This document shows, in pieces, positions 1 through 9,886 of a stretch of 64,000 nucleotides of DNA. The stretch lies in the NCBI GenBank assembly GCA_022508665.1, contig JAFLUT010000001.1, positions 62,001-126,000 of the forward strand, written 5' to 3'. Position 1 is the stretch's first letter, and every line of letters starts with the position of its first letter. The stretch comes from Prevotellaceae bacterium. Lineage in GTDB: Bacteria; Bacteroidota; Bacteroidia; Bacteroidales; Bacteroidaceae. The notes beneath the pieces are model-generated. The model worked only from the letters and a program-made list of their open reading frames with translations, did no database searches and was not told where the DNA came from. A program made the translations under genes and the position numbers.

Positions 1-813
1 CATATTTGCAAATGGAGCATTAACAGAAATTTCCAACAATGTTGCAAAAAGGAAATATGCTGTTGGCAAAATCATAAATATTCGACTTACTGCTTTATCA
101 TGATCTACATACGATTTCAAAACGAACCCCTCTATAATTAACAAAACAAATGACAATATCAGACAAAAAAGATTAGGTTTTAATCCATGCTTCTTATTCT
201 GATATGCAAGATATGAACCACAAAGCATCATCGGTAATACAACAAACTGTGCTCCTAATAAAGCATATCCACTATCTACAAAAGATATACAATTAGCAAT
301 AGGCTTAGGTAACAATTCTGAATAACCATACTTTAGTGCATTTACAAAATATAATATGCCTGCTATCCATACCCACAGACTGGAGGGGGCATATTTTAGC
401 ACAATATATAAAACAGGTAATGCATATATAACATACAACACATACCATAAATGGTAATAACTACCTGTTAACACTGTAGACTTACAAAATCCTACCACAT
501 TCTCCCACGATAAATAATCAATCTGAATCCAATTAGGTAATAAAAACAAGAAATATAAAACAGTCCATAATCCATATATTTTCAACAACTTCTTTTCCTG
601 CTTTACGATACCGTTCCAACCACTATCTGCAATCTGTTTATACATATAATATCCCGTACAAATCGCAAAGAAAGGTACACCAAGACGACATATTAACTCA
701 TTGAAAATAAAATATAACTTATCGTCCACATCCCTAAATAAGGCTGTATGGATAGCAACAACAAGCAAGGCTGCTATGAATTTGGCAATATCAATTGTAT
801 TATTACGCTGCAT
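1..813 (-). CDS. Acyltransferase family 3 (membrane O-acyltransferase), truncated by window edge
   Basis: Minus-strand reading from cat at 811-813 is open to position 1: MQRNNTIDIAKFIAALLVVAIHTALFRDVDDKLYFIFNELICRLGVPFFAICTGYY..., typical Acyltransferase_3 N-terminus and TM pattern. Not in the ORF track because it runs off the window. Confidence 0.85.
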   Translation of the reverse strand, partial: MQRNNTIDIAKFIAALLVVAIHTALFRDVDDKLYFIFNELICRLGVPFFAICTGYYMYKQIADSGWNGIVKQEKKLLKIYGLWTVLYFLFLLPNWIQIDYLSWENVVGFCKSTVLTGSYYHLWYVLYVIYALPVLYIVLKYAPSSLWVWIAGILYFVNALKYGYSELLPKPIANCISFVDSGYALLGAQFVVLPMMLCGSYLAYQNKKHGLKPNLFCLILSFVLLIIEGFVLKSYVDHDKAVSRIFMILPTAYFLFATLLEISVNAPFANM

Positions 814-884
814 ATATCTACAAAAACAATTAAAGATGTAAAAAATCCTATAATGTTTATAAGTCCAAGTATTACATGGCATTT

Positions 885-1664
885 TTATCTCTCATTCACA
901 TCAAACAACGAATCAAAATCTACTCGCTCAAACACTTCCAACTTTCCTCCACGAGTAGCATTATATATTTTTATTCCATGAGTTTCTGTATATTTACGAG
1001 CAGTATCAAATGCCATTGTGCTTGCATCAACATTTGGAAGCCATTCTCCTTGCCTGAGTTTATTATAATCATCAGCAAAATAGTCTTTTGCGGTTTCGTC
1101 AACATGGATTTTTCCTGTACGGTCACGAGTGGTATGAAAATGATGATCTACACCCAATAAATATATCTCTTTGAAACCCATATAAACAGCAAATTGTATG
1201 GCTGTAAATGCTACCGTTGTCGAATTATAAACACACGTAGAAACGTCGTTGCTAAATAATCCATAATCAACATCTCGATTTGGGACAAGGTGAAAATATG
1301 TTGCTCCATCTATATTAATACCATCATACCAATGGCTCTCTATGGGTATAAACTTTGCCTTAGCAGGTATAAGTCCCATCTCTTTGCCACTTGTAGAGAG
1401 CGACAGATTATCTTGAGAAATAAAATATGTTGGCCTCCATAAAGTTTGTGGAAATATCTGAAATATGCGATTGAAAGCAAAAGTTTTTTCTTTGTTTTCA
1501 TAAAGTTTCGTCAAATCATCAGCACTTAAACTCGGTCCGTTACCTATTATAAAACAACGTCCTCCATTTCCTATACCTTTATAATGTTTCAAAGGTCTCC
1601 CCTCAAAAAAAGTATAATGTTTTATCTTAAAATTTCTCCACCTTGCAATTATTGAACTCAACAT
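885..1664 (-). CDS. DUF115 / MptE-like protein (possible glycosyltransferase-like)
   Basis: GNGGRCFIIGNGPSLSADDL motif and LLGVDHHFHTTRD, typical of the DUF115/6-hydroxymethylpterin diphosphokinase MptE-like family found in polysaccharide loci. Confidence 0.65.
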   Translation of the reverse strand: MLSSIIARWRNFKIKHYTFFEGRPLKHYKGIGNGGRCFIIGNGPSLSADDLTKLYENKEKTFAFNRIFQIFPQTLWRPTYFISQDNLSLSTSGKEMGLIPAKAKFIPIESHWYDGINIDGATYFHLVPNRDVDYGLFSNDVSTCVYNSTTVAFTAIQFAVYMGFKEIYLLGVDHHFHTTRDRTGKIHVDETAKDYFADDYNKLRQGEWLPNVDASTMAFDTARKYTETHGIKIYNATRGGKLEVFERVDFDSLFDVNER

Positions 1665-1666
1665 AC

Positions 1667-2662
1667 CTATTTCAAAATCCTCTTTATATTATACCGTAGT
1701 TTTTGAACAAAACCATATTTTTTATAGTAATAATTCTGCAACATTTCGACCATCTGAGGAGCTATAACATATTTAGCATATCTCGTCCGTCTTTGAGCTG
1801 ATTCAATGGGCTGTTCAAAGATATTCAAAAGAAAATCTTCCAGTTTTTTCATCACAGCCCCCAAAGACACAGTATCGTCCAACAATGCAGGTTCTGCAAT
1901 TATCTGACAAAACAAATCATCGTTAGAATCAATCTCCTTTACCATCTTCAACACTTCATCTACCCCACCCAAAGTCCTAACATCAATAAATGCTTTAGGA
2001 TTAAATAATTTATCACGCTCTTGCAAATACCCCCCCCAATAAATCGGAATGGTTCGTGCAGCAAAAGCCTGAGCAATCTTTTCTGTTATGTATCCATCAT
2101 TCCCCCAATTCTCACATACAATGGAGAACTTATGTTGGGTATCAAAAAGCATCTTGTCTTTAACAGCCCCTCCAATATTATTGTTCCATTTACCACCAGA
2201 ATCCACTTTTTTATATGAGTTCAAAGCGTTGTACAGTTTTTCATATATTGGGTCACGGTTTGTATTACTAACCGTAATACTACAGAACCCTGTTTTCTCC
2301 GCAAGCAACAAATCTCTATCAAAATCCAAATGCTTCTGTTCCATTGCTTGACATTCATCATAAAGATAAAACAATGGCAACCAGAGAAATCTGTCCTTAA
2401 ATGTCATTTTCTCAAATCCAATAGCATAGTCGCAGGCATTAAAATCTGGGGTTCTGTTCTCTCCTGTATAGAAAATTTTGACACATCGATCAGAAACCGA
2501 CCAATGTTCATTTCCCCAAACAGAGAAAAATACATAGTCCGCATATTCCTTCTCAACCAACTCCAAATCATAATGCCTTGCCAATATCTTCCAGAAATGT
2601 TGCTCTTTCGGATTGTAATTTGGCATGAAATCAACAAATGCTATTTTTTTAATATCACCCAT
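1667..2662 (-). CDS. Glycosyltransferase family 10 (alpha-1,3-fucosyltransferase-like)
   Basis: FSVWGNEHW, YTGENRTPDFNACDYAIGFE, and FSIVCENWGNDGYITEKIAQAFAARTIPIYWGG, the GT10 C-terminal signature. Confidence 0.85.
   Translation of the reverse strand: MGDIKKIAFVDFMPNYNPKEQHFWKILARHYDLELVEKEYADYVFFSVWGNEHWSVSDRCVKIFYTGENRTPDFNACDYAIGFEKMTFKDRFLWLPLFYLYDECQAMEQKHLDFDRDLLLAEKTGFCSITVSNTNRDPIYEKLYNALNSYKKVDSGGKWNNNIGGAVKDKMLFDTQHKFSIVCENWGNDGYITEKIAQAFAARTIPIYWGGYLQERDKLFNPKAFIDVRTLGGVDEVLKMVKEIDSNDDLFCQIIAEPALLDDTVSLGAVMKKLEDFLLNIFEQPIESAQRRTRYAKYVIAPQMVEMLQNYYYKKYGFVQKLRYNIKRILK
2030..2037 (-). repeat. G8 homopolymer (C8 on + strand) inside the GT10 coding sequence
   Basis: ATT TAT TGG GGG GGG TAT TTG encodes IYWGGYL; read directly as ...aaatacccccccc aat... 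on + strand. Confidence 0.9.
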
Positions 2663-3677
2663 GGCGTCTTATCTTATACTTAACAAATCGTCCAACCAAT
2701 ACAATGGCAGACAATAATTTTGCTTTTGTTTTTGGCATAAACCCGTCAACAAACAATAACAAATGAAAACATTTGTTTCTCAACAAATCATAATATATAT
2801 TTCCTTTAACGGTGCCTCTCAAACACGATATATACGAGGAATTGCACAATGCGAGTAAATTTCTGCATTTATCTTGATAAGACACCACATCATACACTGC
2901 CTCATTCCGAATACAATCAAAAAACAATTCGCGAACATAACTAACACATTTTTGAGGCGACAAAACAGCCGTTAATTTATCCAAGCAGAACTCCATTGCC
3001 AATGGCTGCCTATGATTATACCCACCAAACAAAGAGCTAGGATTTATGTGCATATACCAATAGTAAGGTTCATTTATATAATAAAGAGTCTTTATATGGG
3101 AAAGTATCTCATACCCAAATGCTATATCCTCATAGTGATCGATACGCTCATTAAATGAGATATTATTCTCCCTAATAATTGATGTTCTACATACAAATGT
3201 GCCTATACATCCTACAATAAATGTGTATATAAATCTTAATGTATCGGCAGTCCATTCTTGAACGCTATACTTACCCGTTGGCATATAAGAAATAGCGCTT
3301 ATTACATGGCCATCTGCCGCCACATGCTTATAAGAATAAAAAACGATGTCTATCTCATCTGAAAAATTCTGTTGAACCTGCTGCAAAGTTCCGTCCTCTA
3401 ATAAATCATCCGAATCCACAAACATCAAGAAATCTCCTTTAGCGGCCTCTATACCTTTATTGCGTGCAGACGAAACCCCACCATTGGGCTTATCAATTAC
3501 ACGAACACAATCATATAAACCTTCAAACTCCTTAAGAATTTGCAAACTTCCATCTGTTGACCCATCATTCACTAAAATTATTTCTTTGTCAACATTCTGT
3601 GCTAACAAATTCTCTATTGTTGTCGTAATGAATTCTTCTGCGTTATATACTGGAACAATAATACTTATCATAATCAA
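2655..3677 (-). CDS. Glycosyltransferase family 2
   Basis: MISIIVPVYNAEEFITTTIENLLAQNVDKEIILVNDGSTDGS ... FVDSDD. Confidence 0.9.
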   Translation of the reverse strand: MIMISIIVPVYNAEEFITTTIENLLAQNVDKEIILVNDGSTDGSLQILKEFEGLYDCVRVIDKPNGGVSSARNKGIEAAKGDFLMFVDSDDLLEDGTLQQVQQNFSDEIDIVFYSYKHVAADGHVISAISYMPTGKYSVQEWTADTLRFIYTFIVGCIGTFVCRTSIIRENNISFNERIDHYEDIAFGYEILSHIKTLYYINEPYYWYMHINPSSLFGGYNHRQPLAMEFCLDKLTAVLSPQKCVSYVRELFFDCIRNEAVYDVVSYQDKCRNLLALCNSSYISCLRGTVKGNIYYDLLRNKCFHLLLFVDGFMPKTKAKLLSAIVLVGRFVKYKIRRHG

Positions 3678-3765
3678 GCAAGCATAATTCTTCTATATAA
3701 AATCGCATATGGATTAGCCAACAGTATTTTATTTTTCAGTCAATTAACATTTACTTGTAATCTTC

Positions 3766-3865
3766 CGCAGTACTTCACTGCAAATGACTTCAGTCCTCCT
3801 AATAAAGGACTGAAATCCTTCTAATGGATGACTACAGTCCTCCATTAAGAGGACTATCATGATAG
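3766..3865. repeat. Intergenic array of degenerate 22-bp units with dyad symmetry
   Basis: Contiguous 22-mers at 3788 CTTCAGTCCTCCTAATAAAGGA, 3810 CTGAAATCCTTCTAATGGATGA, 3832 CTACAGTCCTCCATTAAGAGGA; weaker unit at 3766. Internal hairpins TTCAGTCCT/AGGACTGAA and AGTCCTC/GAGGACT. Confidence 0.8.
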
Positions 3866-3930
3866 GGGCTTATACAATATCCGCAAAAAACCTTTTCACA
3901 CATCTTGAAGGAACATTTTCTGGACATAAA

Positions 3931-4854
3931 CTAACTGACTGGCAATTTTACCCATGTATCTAAAAAAACATCTGGAATCAGCGGACTGTTAAACCACCGT
4001 TCTGGAGCAATGACAATCTTATCCTTAAAAGTCCCCCTATATTGCGCCCACCAATTAAAAGAACTATTGGATATGATAAAGTGCTTGCAATTAGACATCA
4101 ACTCCAGTACCTCCCACGAAGGTGTATCGCCATTTTCATAATATGTGTCGATGTCAAATGACATATTTTGTTTAACCCATTCTATATCATTTGAAAATAC
4201 AAACAATACAGGGTTATCCACATGTTTCTTGATATATTCAACTGCTCGCCAATAATATGTTTTAGTACACACATTGTGCAATTTTGCGACATCGCTATCC
4301 TCTACAAAATCTCCACGACGAATACTAATAGATACCGAATTTGTCGTCTGTATTTTATCGAGGAATTTCTGATTTCGTTTAGATACAAATCGTTTAGGAG
4401 TTAACTCTTTTATGATTTGTTCTTTTATCTCTTCAAAATATTGTTCACATTCAAAGTTACCCGATACAATGATGTCACCTTTTAGTTTTTTATTAAAAGG
4501 ATAATACCCTATATCTAAATAGTACAATCCACAATTGTTCATCCATCTGAGCCACCTCTTCTGATATTTTGTACGCAAGTCTATTGGGGCTGTATGAGGG
4601 TATTTATACCAATATAATTTAAGCAATGCCCTTTGAACTATTGACAACCTTGGATGCTCACAGACCTCATTGACTCCTACCGTGTTGAAATCTTTTAAGG
4701 CATTTATAAAGTCTTGTTCAGGAGTACCAGCGCTATATACTTCGTCAAAATGATACACTGCCTGCTGCTCAGGATTGTGATGCTGCAACATACGCACAAA
4801 CGCATATTGAAACAACTGATTACCTAAACGTCCCCGAATATAGACATGTATCAT
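3931..4854 (-). CDS. Glycosyltransferase family 11 (alpha-1,2-fucosyltransferase-like)
   Basis: IRGRLGNQLFQYAFVRML, VSISIRRGDFV, FVFSNDIEWVKQN, HFIISNSSFNWWAQY. Confidence 0.9.
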   Translation of the reverse strand: MIHVYIRGRLGNQLFQYAFVRMLQHHNPEQQAVYHFDEVYSAGTPEQDFINALKDFNTVGVNEVCEHPRLSIVQRALLKLYWYKYPHTAPIDLRTKYQKRWLRWMNNCGLYYLDIGYYPFNKKLKGDIIVSGNFECEQYFEEIKEQIIKELTPKRFVSKRNQKFLDKIQTTNSVSISIRRGDFVEDSDVAKLHNVCTKTYYWRAVEYIKKHVDNPVLFVFSNDIEWVKQNMSFDIDTYYENGDTPSWEVLELMSNCKHFIISNSSFNWWAQYRGTFKDKIVIAPERWFNSPLIPDVFLDTWVKLPVS

Positions 4855-5585
4855 CTTGAAATGGAATGTTTAATGTCTGACAGTATTTGCAAAATCGCAG
4901 ACTTTACCTTATACATAACCGTTCTTTCCTTCTCTATTCTTGTTTTTGTGTCGCAATCCAACCATGACGCATCAAAATAATGGACTGCGTATGTATTAGA
5001 AGAAAAGTCCTTATTGTGATAAAAATCTAATGGACAAAAATATGTACGTGGGAATACATGAATTGGGGATGGCAACACATCTACATCTTGTTCTGAATTA
5101 TCAACACGCAATCCATAGCGTTCCAGCACCTTTGTCATCATCAATACATTTGCTTCATTCTCTTCAACAATGGTAGAAGAGAATGATTTATTAGTATAAT
5201 AATCAAGAAAGTCTTTTATAATAGGATGTTTCGCCTCAACACACATAACTGCAGATGTAAGAACCTTGCCGTTTTCAAATCCCATAAAATTAGGATATTC
5301 TCGGCACAACGGCTCTAAATCTTTTATCAACTTAACATCTGTATCAAGATAAATCCCTCCATATTCATACAAAGCGACCAAACGCACATAGTCTGATACA
5401 AATGCATATTTCCCTTTATTATAAGCCTCTTTTGTCCATTGCACAGAATTAACATCAAAAACGGTCTCATCCCAACGTCTAATTTCATAATCAGGCATCA
5501 CCAGCCTCCAAGAATCCATACATTGCTGCAATTTCTTAGGAATAGGATTATTACCGAACCAACAATAATGTATAACCTTATTCAT
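4851..5585 (-). CDS. Glycosyltransferase family 32 (DXD sugar-binding)
   Basis: MNKVIHYCWFGNNPIPKKLQQCMDSWRLVMPDYEIRRWDE ... YEYGGIYLDTDVKLIKDL. Confidence 0.9.
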   Translation of the reverse strand: MNKVIHYCWFGNNPIPKKLQQCMDSWRLVMPDYEIRRWDETVFDVNSVQWTKEAYNKGKYAFVSDYVRLVALYEYGGIYLDTDVKLIKDLEPLCREYPNFMGFENGKVLTSAVMCVEAKHPIIKDFLDYYTNKSFSSTIVEENEANVLMMTKVLERYGLRVDNSEQDVDVLPSPIHVFPRTYFCPLDFYHNKDFSSNTYAVHYFDASWLDCDTKTRIEKERTVMYKVKSAILQILSDIKHSISR

Positions 5586-5589
5586 AAAC

Positions 5590-6489
5590 TTACAAACACC
5601 GCTTCAAGGCCATACATTTCAAAGCAAACAACAAATGTGGGTTTTTCATAATACCAACAATGTGTTTCCGCAAATATTCTTGCATTTGCTTTTTCTCCGC
5701 TTCAAATGTCCCATTTTCTCCAACTAAACCGATAAGTTTGATGCAAGTTTCCACCAACTGAGCCTCAGCATAATGCACATATTGACGATTATTATTTTTA
5801 TAGTAACCTACAACCCAGCGTTTATTATGATACTCGTCAAACATGCGCAATGAGAGTTTCTGATGTGAGAGACTATCTTCATGCACCATATAATGGTATA
5901 AATCCATCGGCACGTATGCCATCTGTTTACATCTATTAAATAACTGAACCATTACCACATAGTCCTCATTAATCGTGTACTTTGGGAAATATGTATTCTC
6001 AAAGACAGAACGATGATAGATTTTTCCCCAAAAACCCCAGAACTGATATTTGAAAAAACGTTTATGCAGTTCCTGCTCTTTTAGCAACACGGTCTTACCT
6101 GTCTTGTCCGCTTCTATTTCAGTCCCTTCCTTATGTTGTATCTGGTTACATGCCGCGATTTTAATATCATACCTTATCGCTGCATCATACAGTCTCTCTA
6201 TATAATCCTCTTCTACAGCATCATCGCTATCAACAAAAGTCAACCACTCCCCCACAGCAACATCTATTCCCCTCTTTCTTGCTATCGATGCCCCTTGATT
6301 TGCCTGATGAAGAACTCTCACACGCATATCTTTCCTCGCATAATCATCACAAATCTCTGCAGAACTATCGCTGCTTCCATCATCTATCAACACTAATTCT
6401 ATATCCTTGTATGTTTGGCGTAAAACAGAATCAATGCAACGATGTAAGTATTGGGCCGAATTGTATATAGGGATTATGATGGATAACAT
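5590..6489 (-). CDS. Glycosyltransferase family 2
   Basis: MLSIIIPIYNSAQYLHRCIDSVLRQTYKDIELVLIDDGSSDSS ... FVDSDD. Confidence 0.9.
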   Translation of the reverse strand: MLSIIIPIYNSAQYLHRCIDSVLRQTYKDIELVLIDDGSSDSSAEICDDYARKDMRVRVLHQANQGASIARKRGIDVAVGEWLTFVDSDDAVEEDYIERLYDAAIRYDIKIAACNQIQHKEGTEIEADKTGKTVLLKEQELHKRFFKYQFWGFWGKIYHRSVFENTYFPKYTINEDYVVMVQLFNRCKQMAYVPMDLYHYMVHEDSLSHQKLSLRMFDEYHNKRWVVGYYKNNNRQYVHYAEAQLVETCIKLIGLVGENGTFEAEKKQMQEYLRKHIVGIMKNPHLLFALKCMALKRCL

Positions 6490-7472
6490 TAAGATCGTTT
6501 TCTTGATGCGTATTTAGAATAATAAATACATGGTATATATTTCATCATACAAAAGACCTTAAAGTCACTTGAGTTAAACAATTGATGTGCAATAGAATTG
6601 GGGATATTCCGTAATTTACGACAATAATTATAATAAATGCTTTTCCCTTTCTCTCTCATATCTAATGATTTCAAAATAGACTGAAAAAGAAGTCTCACAT
6701 ATGCATCTCTTTTGTTTTTATATATATGAGGCTTTAAATTCTTTGTCTTTTTTAATATTTCTTCACAATTATCTACTAAATCTAAAAAAAGAGGATTTTC
6801 TATAGAATGGCAAATGCTACCTTCACGTTGACGATAATAATATAATCTATCTGGAACTATAACTGTTTTTATTTTTTCCTTTTCTATTATAGGGAAAAGA
6901 TCTAAAGCCAAAAGAGTATCTTCATTATTTCGACCAACACGAAAACATATATTGTCAAAAAGATCCTTACGGAAAAGTTTTCCCCATGCCATATGAGGAA
7001 CAGTTGGTATCAACATTGCCTCTGCATATTCATCTGGCAGAAGCATAACTCTTGTATTTACATTTGTTGGGAAATAATCACTAATAACCCCATCTGTATC
7101 TGTATTACAACAACAAACCAATATACCAACATCCTCATCCTCCATTCTCATCATATCCAACATTCTTTCATAATAGTTAGGAACGATGTAATCGTCACTA
7201 TCTATAAAACTTATGTATTCCCCCTTTACCTCATCTATTCCAGTATTTCGAGCAGCGGAAAGACCTCTGTTTCTGTCGTGGTGTAATATCCGGAATTGAA
7301 TAGATCCTTTATACTCTTGCACTATGCGTTCTGCAATCTGAATGCTACCATCTGTTCCACAATCGTCAATCAACAATACTTCCAAATCTGTGTATGTTTG
7401 ATTAATCACTGATTGCAAGCAATCTGTAATATATGGAGCAACATTATATATAGGGATAATTACAGAAATCAT
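6489..7472 (-). CDS. Glycosyltransferase family 2
   Basis: MISVIIPIYNVAPYITDCLQSVINQTYTDLEVLLIDDCGTDGS ... FIDSDDY. Confidence 0.9.
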   Translation of the reverse strand: MISVIIPIYNVAPYITDCLQSVINQTYTDLEVLLIDDCGTDGSIQIAERIVQEYKGSIQFRILHHDRNRGLSAARNTGIDEVKGEYISFIDSDDYIVPNYYERMLDMMRMEDEDVGILVCCCNTDTDGVISDYFPTNVNTRVMLLPDEYAEAMLIPTVPHMAWGKLFRKDLFDNICFRVGRNNEDTLLALDLFPIIEKEKIKTVIVPDRLYYYRQREGSICHSIENPLFLDLVDNCEEILKKTKNLKPHIYKNKRDAYVRLLFQSILKSLDMREKGKSIYYNYCRKLRNIPNSIAHQLFNSSDFKVFCMMKYIPCIYYSKYASRKRS

Positions 7473-8575
7473 TTATTTAATGCAATAAACTTATTAATTA
7501 ACAACATCACAAAATAGGGTCTTGCCCTACCTGCATCACAATCTGCTAAATAAATTGATATTACCTTTTTTATACCCATATCCCTCAATATCCTAAAATA
7601 AAAAAGAAAATATCCTTCTCTCCACTGCTGTATATATCTTAAATAAACATTCTGTGTAAAAAACAATGCCGTTTTATAATATAACAAAGGGTATGTTTTA
7701 TTAAAAAGGGCATCAAACTCCTGTATGACTTCTTCTTTATAAATATGTTCATATTGCATTTTACTATATACACTATAATGCAACAAAACAATTATACGCA
7801 TGAATAAATATTCTCTGTATACATCTTCACCAACAAAAATCTCATATTCACGCATTAATGTAAACATCATTGTTTGTAAATCTTGGAATTTTAGGCACAA
7901 AACATCCGAATGCATAGTCTGCCCTACTCTTCCCAATAAATAGTGATAGATGTCTAAATTAGTATAATATACAGTTTTGACAAGAGTCATTGGCATAAAT
8001 ATCCACTCTTGATCTGTATATGCAATTCCTTCTGTTTGGCAATACCGCAAGCTCTTTACATTCTCCGTTTTATAAGTAACATTATGCATAAAACACCTGT
8101 TTGCAAAACCCTTTGCTAATATGTCTTCAAATTTATAATACTCCCGGTCTTTTAAAATAGAAATATAAGACATCGCCCCTACATTACAATCCTCTTCGTC
8201 AACAATAGAACTGTTTGTCAAAACCATATCAACATCCACAGAACTTAATACCATCAAGAACTTTGCAAAATCAATGGTGTTAAAATAATCATCAGCATCA
8301 AGAATCTTAATATATTTACCTGTTGCTTCTTGGAGTCCACGATTGATACAACTACCATAGTTCCCATTTTCCTTATCAATGACATGGAAAATTCCAGGAT
8401 AACGTACTTCATACCCATGGGCTATCTCCGACGATGAGTCCTTACTTCCATCATTAATAACAAGTACCTCTAACTCATCTAACAAATTTTCATCAGGAAT
8501 TATTAAAGAAGAAAGACATTTATCAAGATAGCATTCCATATTATATGTTGGAACTATGATTGTAAGAATTTTCAT
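7469..8575 (-). CDS. Glycosyltransferase family 2
   Basis: Likely start at M25 of the listed ORF: MKILTIIVPTYNMECYLDKCLSSL ... VLVINDGSKDSS ... KILDADDYF. Confidence 0.85.
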   Translation of the reverse strand: MKILTIIVPTYNMECYLDKCLSSLIIPDENLLDELEVLVINDGSKDSSSEIAHGYEVRYPGIFHVIDKENGNYGSCINRGLQEATGKYIKILDADDYFNTIDFAKFLMVLSSVDVDMVLTNSSIVDEEDCNVGAMSYISILKDREYYKFEDILAKGFANRCFMHNVTYKTENVKSLRYCQTEGIAYTDQEWIFMPMTLVKTVYYTNLDIYHYLLGRVGQTMHSDVLCLKFQDLQTMMFTLMREYEIFVGEDVYREYLFMRIIVLLHYSVYSKMQYEHIYKEEVIQEFDALFNKTYPLLYYKTALFFTQNVYLRYIQQWREGYFLFYFRILRDMGIKKVISIYLADCDAGRARPYFVMLLINKFIALNK

Positions 8576-8653
8576 GAATTTAATCATGCCTATAAATAAG
8601 TTAGTTTCTTTTTTATATTTAATACATAACTTCTCCCAAGAACACAAATTCTT

Positions 8654-8838
8654 TTATTTTGAACAATTGATATTACCATATACTTTGAATATTTTCCCAT
8701 TTATCCCTGTTCCATCTGTGCTATGATTATCTATGACAATCTGTGTATCAAGCATTTGCGTTTGTTCTTGATAACAAATTAGAGTTTTCTTAGCTTAGAT
8801 AAACGATTATACGTTACAACAACTATTGATAAAAACAT
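8654..8838 (-). pseudogene. Frameshifted, truncated GT2 glycosyltransferase remnant
   Basis: Minus-strand ATG at 8838 reads MFLSIVVVTYNRLSKLRKL*; one frame over continues LICYQEQTQMLDTQIVIDNHSTDGTGINGKIFKVYGNINCSK*. This is a GT2 N-terminus (SIVVVTYNR...DNHSTDGTG) broken by a frameshift and lacking the rest of the gene. Confidence 0.75.
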
Positions 8839-8908
8839 GATTATTCTATCAATATTACTTTGTTCATATAATTTGCCGCCTTTGTCTTTATATATAACTC
8901 AAAACTAA

Positions 8909-9886
8909 CTATCTCAAAGAACTACGTATCGACGTGAGGGCAATATACAAACAAAACATTATGTATGAGATGAAAAATGAATGAGAAAGAATGCTTACTA
9001 TTTGAAAATCTTTTTTATATTGTTTGTATTCGGGATTTGATCTTAAAAAAAGATATAAAGGTATTATAGTTGCATATATATTCCCAAACTTATAATTAGA
9101 CCACATATCCTTTATACGATAATCAATAATCCTTCTTTTATCTCTATATAGTAGTTCTTCATTCTTGTAATAGCATAGATTTTTCTTTAAATTATCCGAA
9201 AGCAATATACAATCTCGGTGTTGTAATCCTGCTGCAGTCAATCCTGTACTATGAATACGATAACGATACAGTATATTATCTATAATTTGTATGCTATTTA
9301 TATATCGACAATATTCTACCGTAAAAATCTCATCCTCCCGAAAAATCAGTCCCTCTATAAAACGGATATTGTATTTTTGTATTATTTTTGAATTATAAAA
9401 CTTACTCCATGTCCATCCAAAAACATCTCCAATTTTCCCATATTTCAGATTAACAATAACTTCTTCTATATCATCTCTTTTATCAGCATAACATCTATAT
9501 GGAACACGATAACATTTGTTACCATCATCAAAACTTTGCTCCACTCCAAAATATGTAATATCTGCTTTATTCTTTATTTCATAAAACGTCTGTATATAAT
9601 TATCCACAATAGTATCATCTGCATCAACGAAACTTATCCATTCTCCTTTCGCATCTGCAATCCCAACGTTCCGTGCCCTGCTTGCACCTCCATTCTCTAT
9701 ATGATATGTTCGGAAACGAGAGTCCTGATCTGTATATTCATCACAAATCTTAGCACTTCCATCAGTACTACCATCATCAACCAATATAACTTCAAAATCC
9801 GAAAAAGTTTGCCTTAAAATGCTATCTAAGCATTCTTTTATATAAGGTAAAGCATTATATACAGGAACTATTATTGATAGAAACAT
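8909..9886 (-). CDS. Glycosyltransferase family 2
   Basis: MFLSIIVPVYNALPYIKECLDSILRQTFSDFEVILVDDGSTDGS ... FVDADD. Confidence 0.9.
   Translation of the reverse strand: MFLSIIVPVYNALPYIKECLDSILRQTFSDFEVILVDDGSTDGSAKICDEYTDQDSRFRTYHIENGGASRARNVGIADAKGEWISFVDADDTIVDNYIQTFYEIKNKADITYFGVEQSFDDGNKCYRVPYRCYADKRDDIEEVIVNLKYGKIGDVFGWTWSKFYNSKIIQKYNIRFIEGLIFREDEIFTVEYCRYINSIQIIDNILYRYRIHSTGLTAAGLQHRDCILLSDNLKKNLCYYKNEELLYRDKRRIIDYRIKDMWSNYKFGNIYATIIPLYLFLRSNPEYKQYKKDFQIVSILSHSFFISYIMFCLYIALTSIRSSLR

Noticed and set aside
3690-3765. Possible C-terminal gene remnant LKNKILLANPYAILYRRIMLA* upstream of the GT2 gene
   Set aside because: Only about 20 codons, no homology I can name, could be chance in AT-rich DNA.
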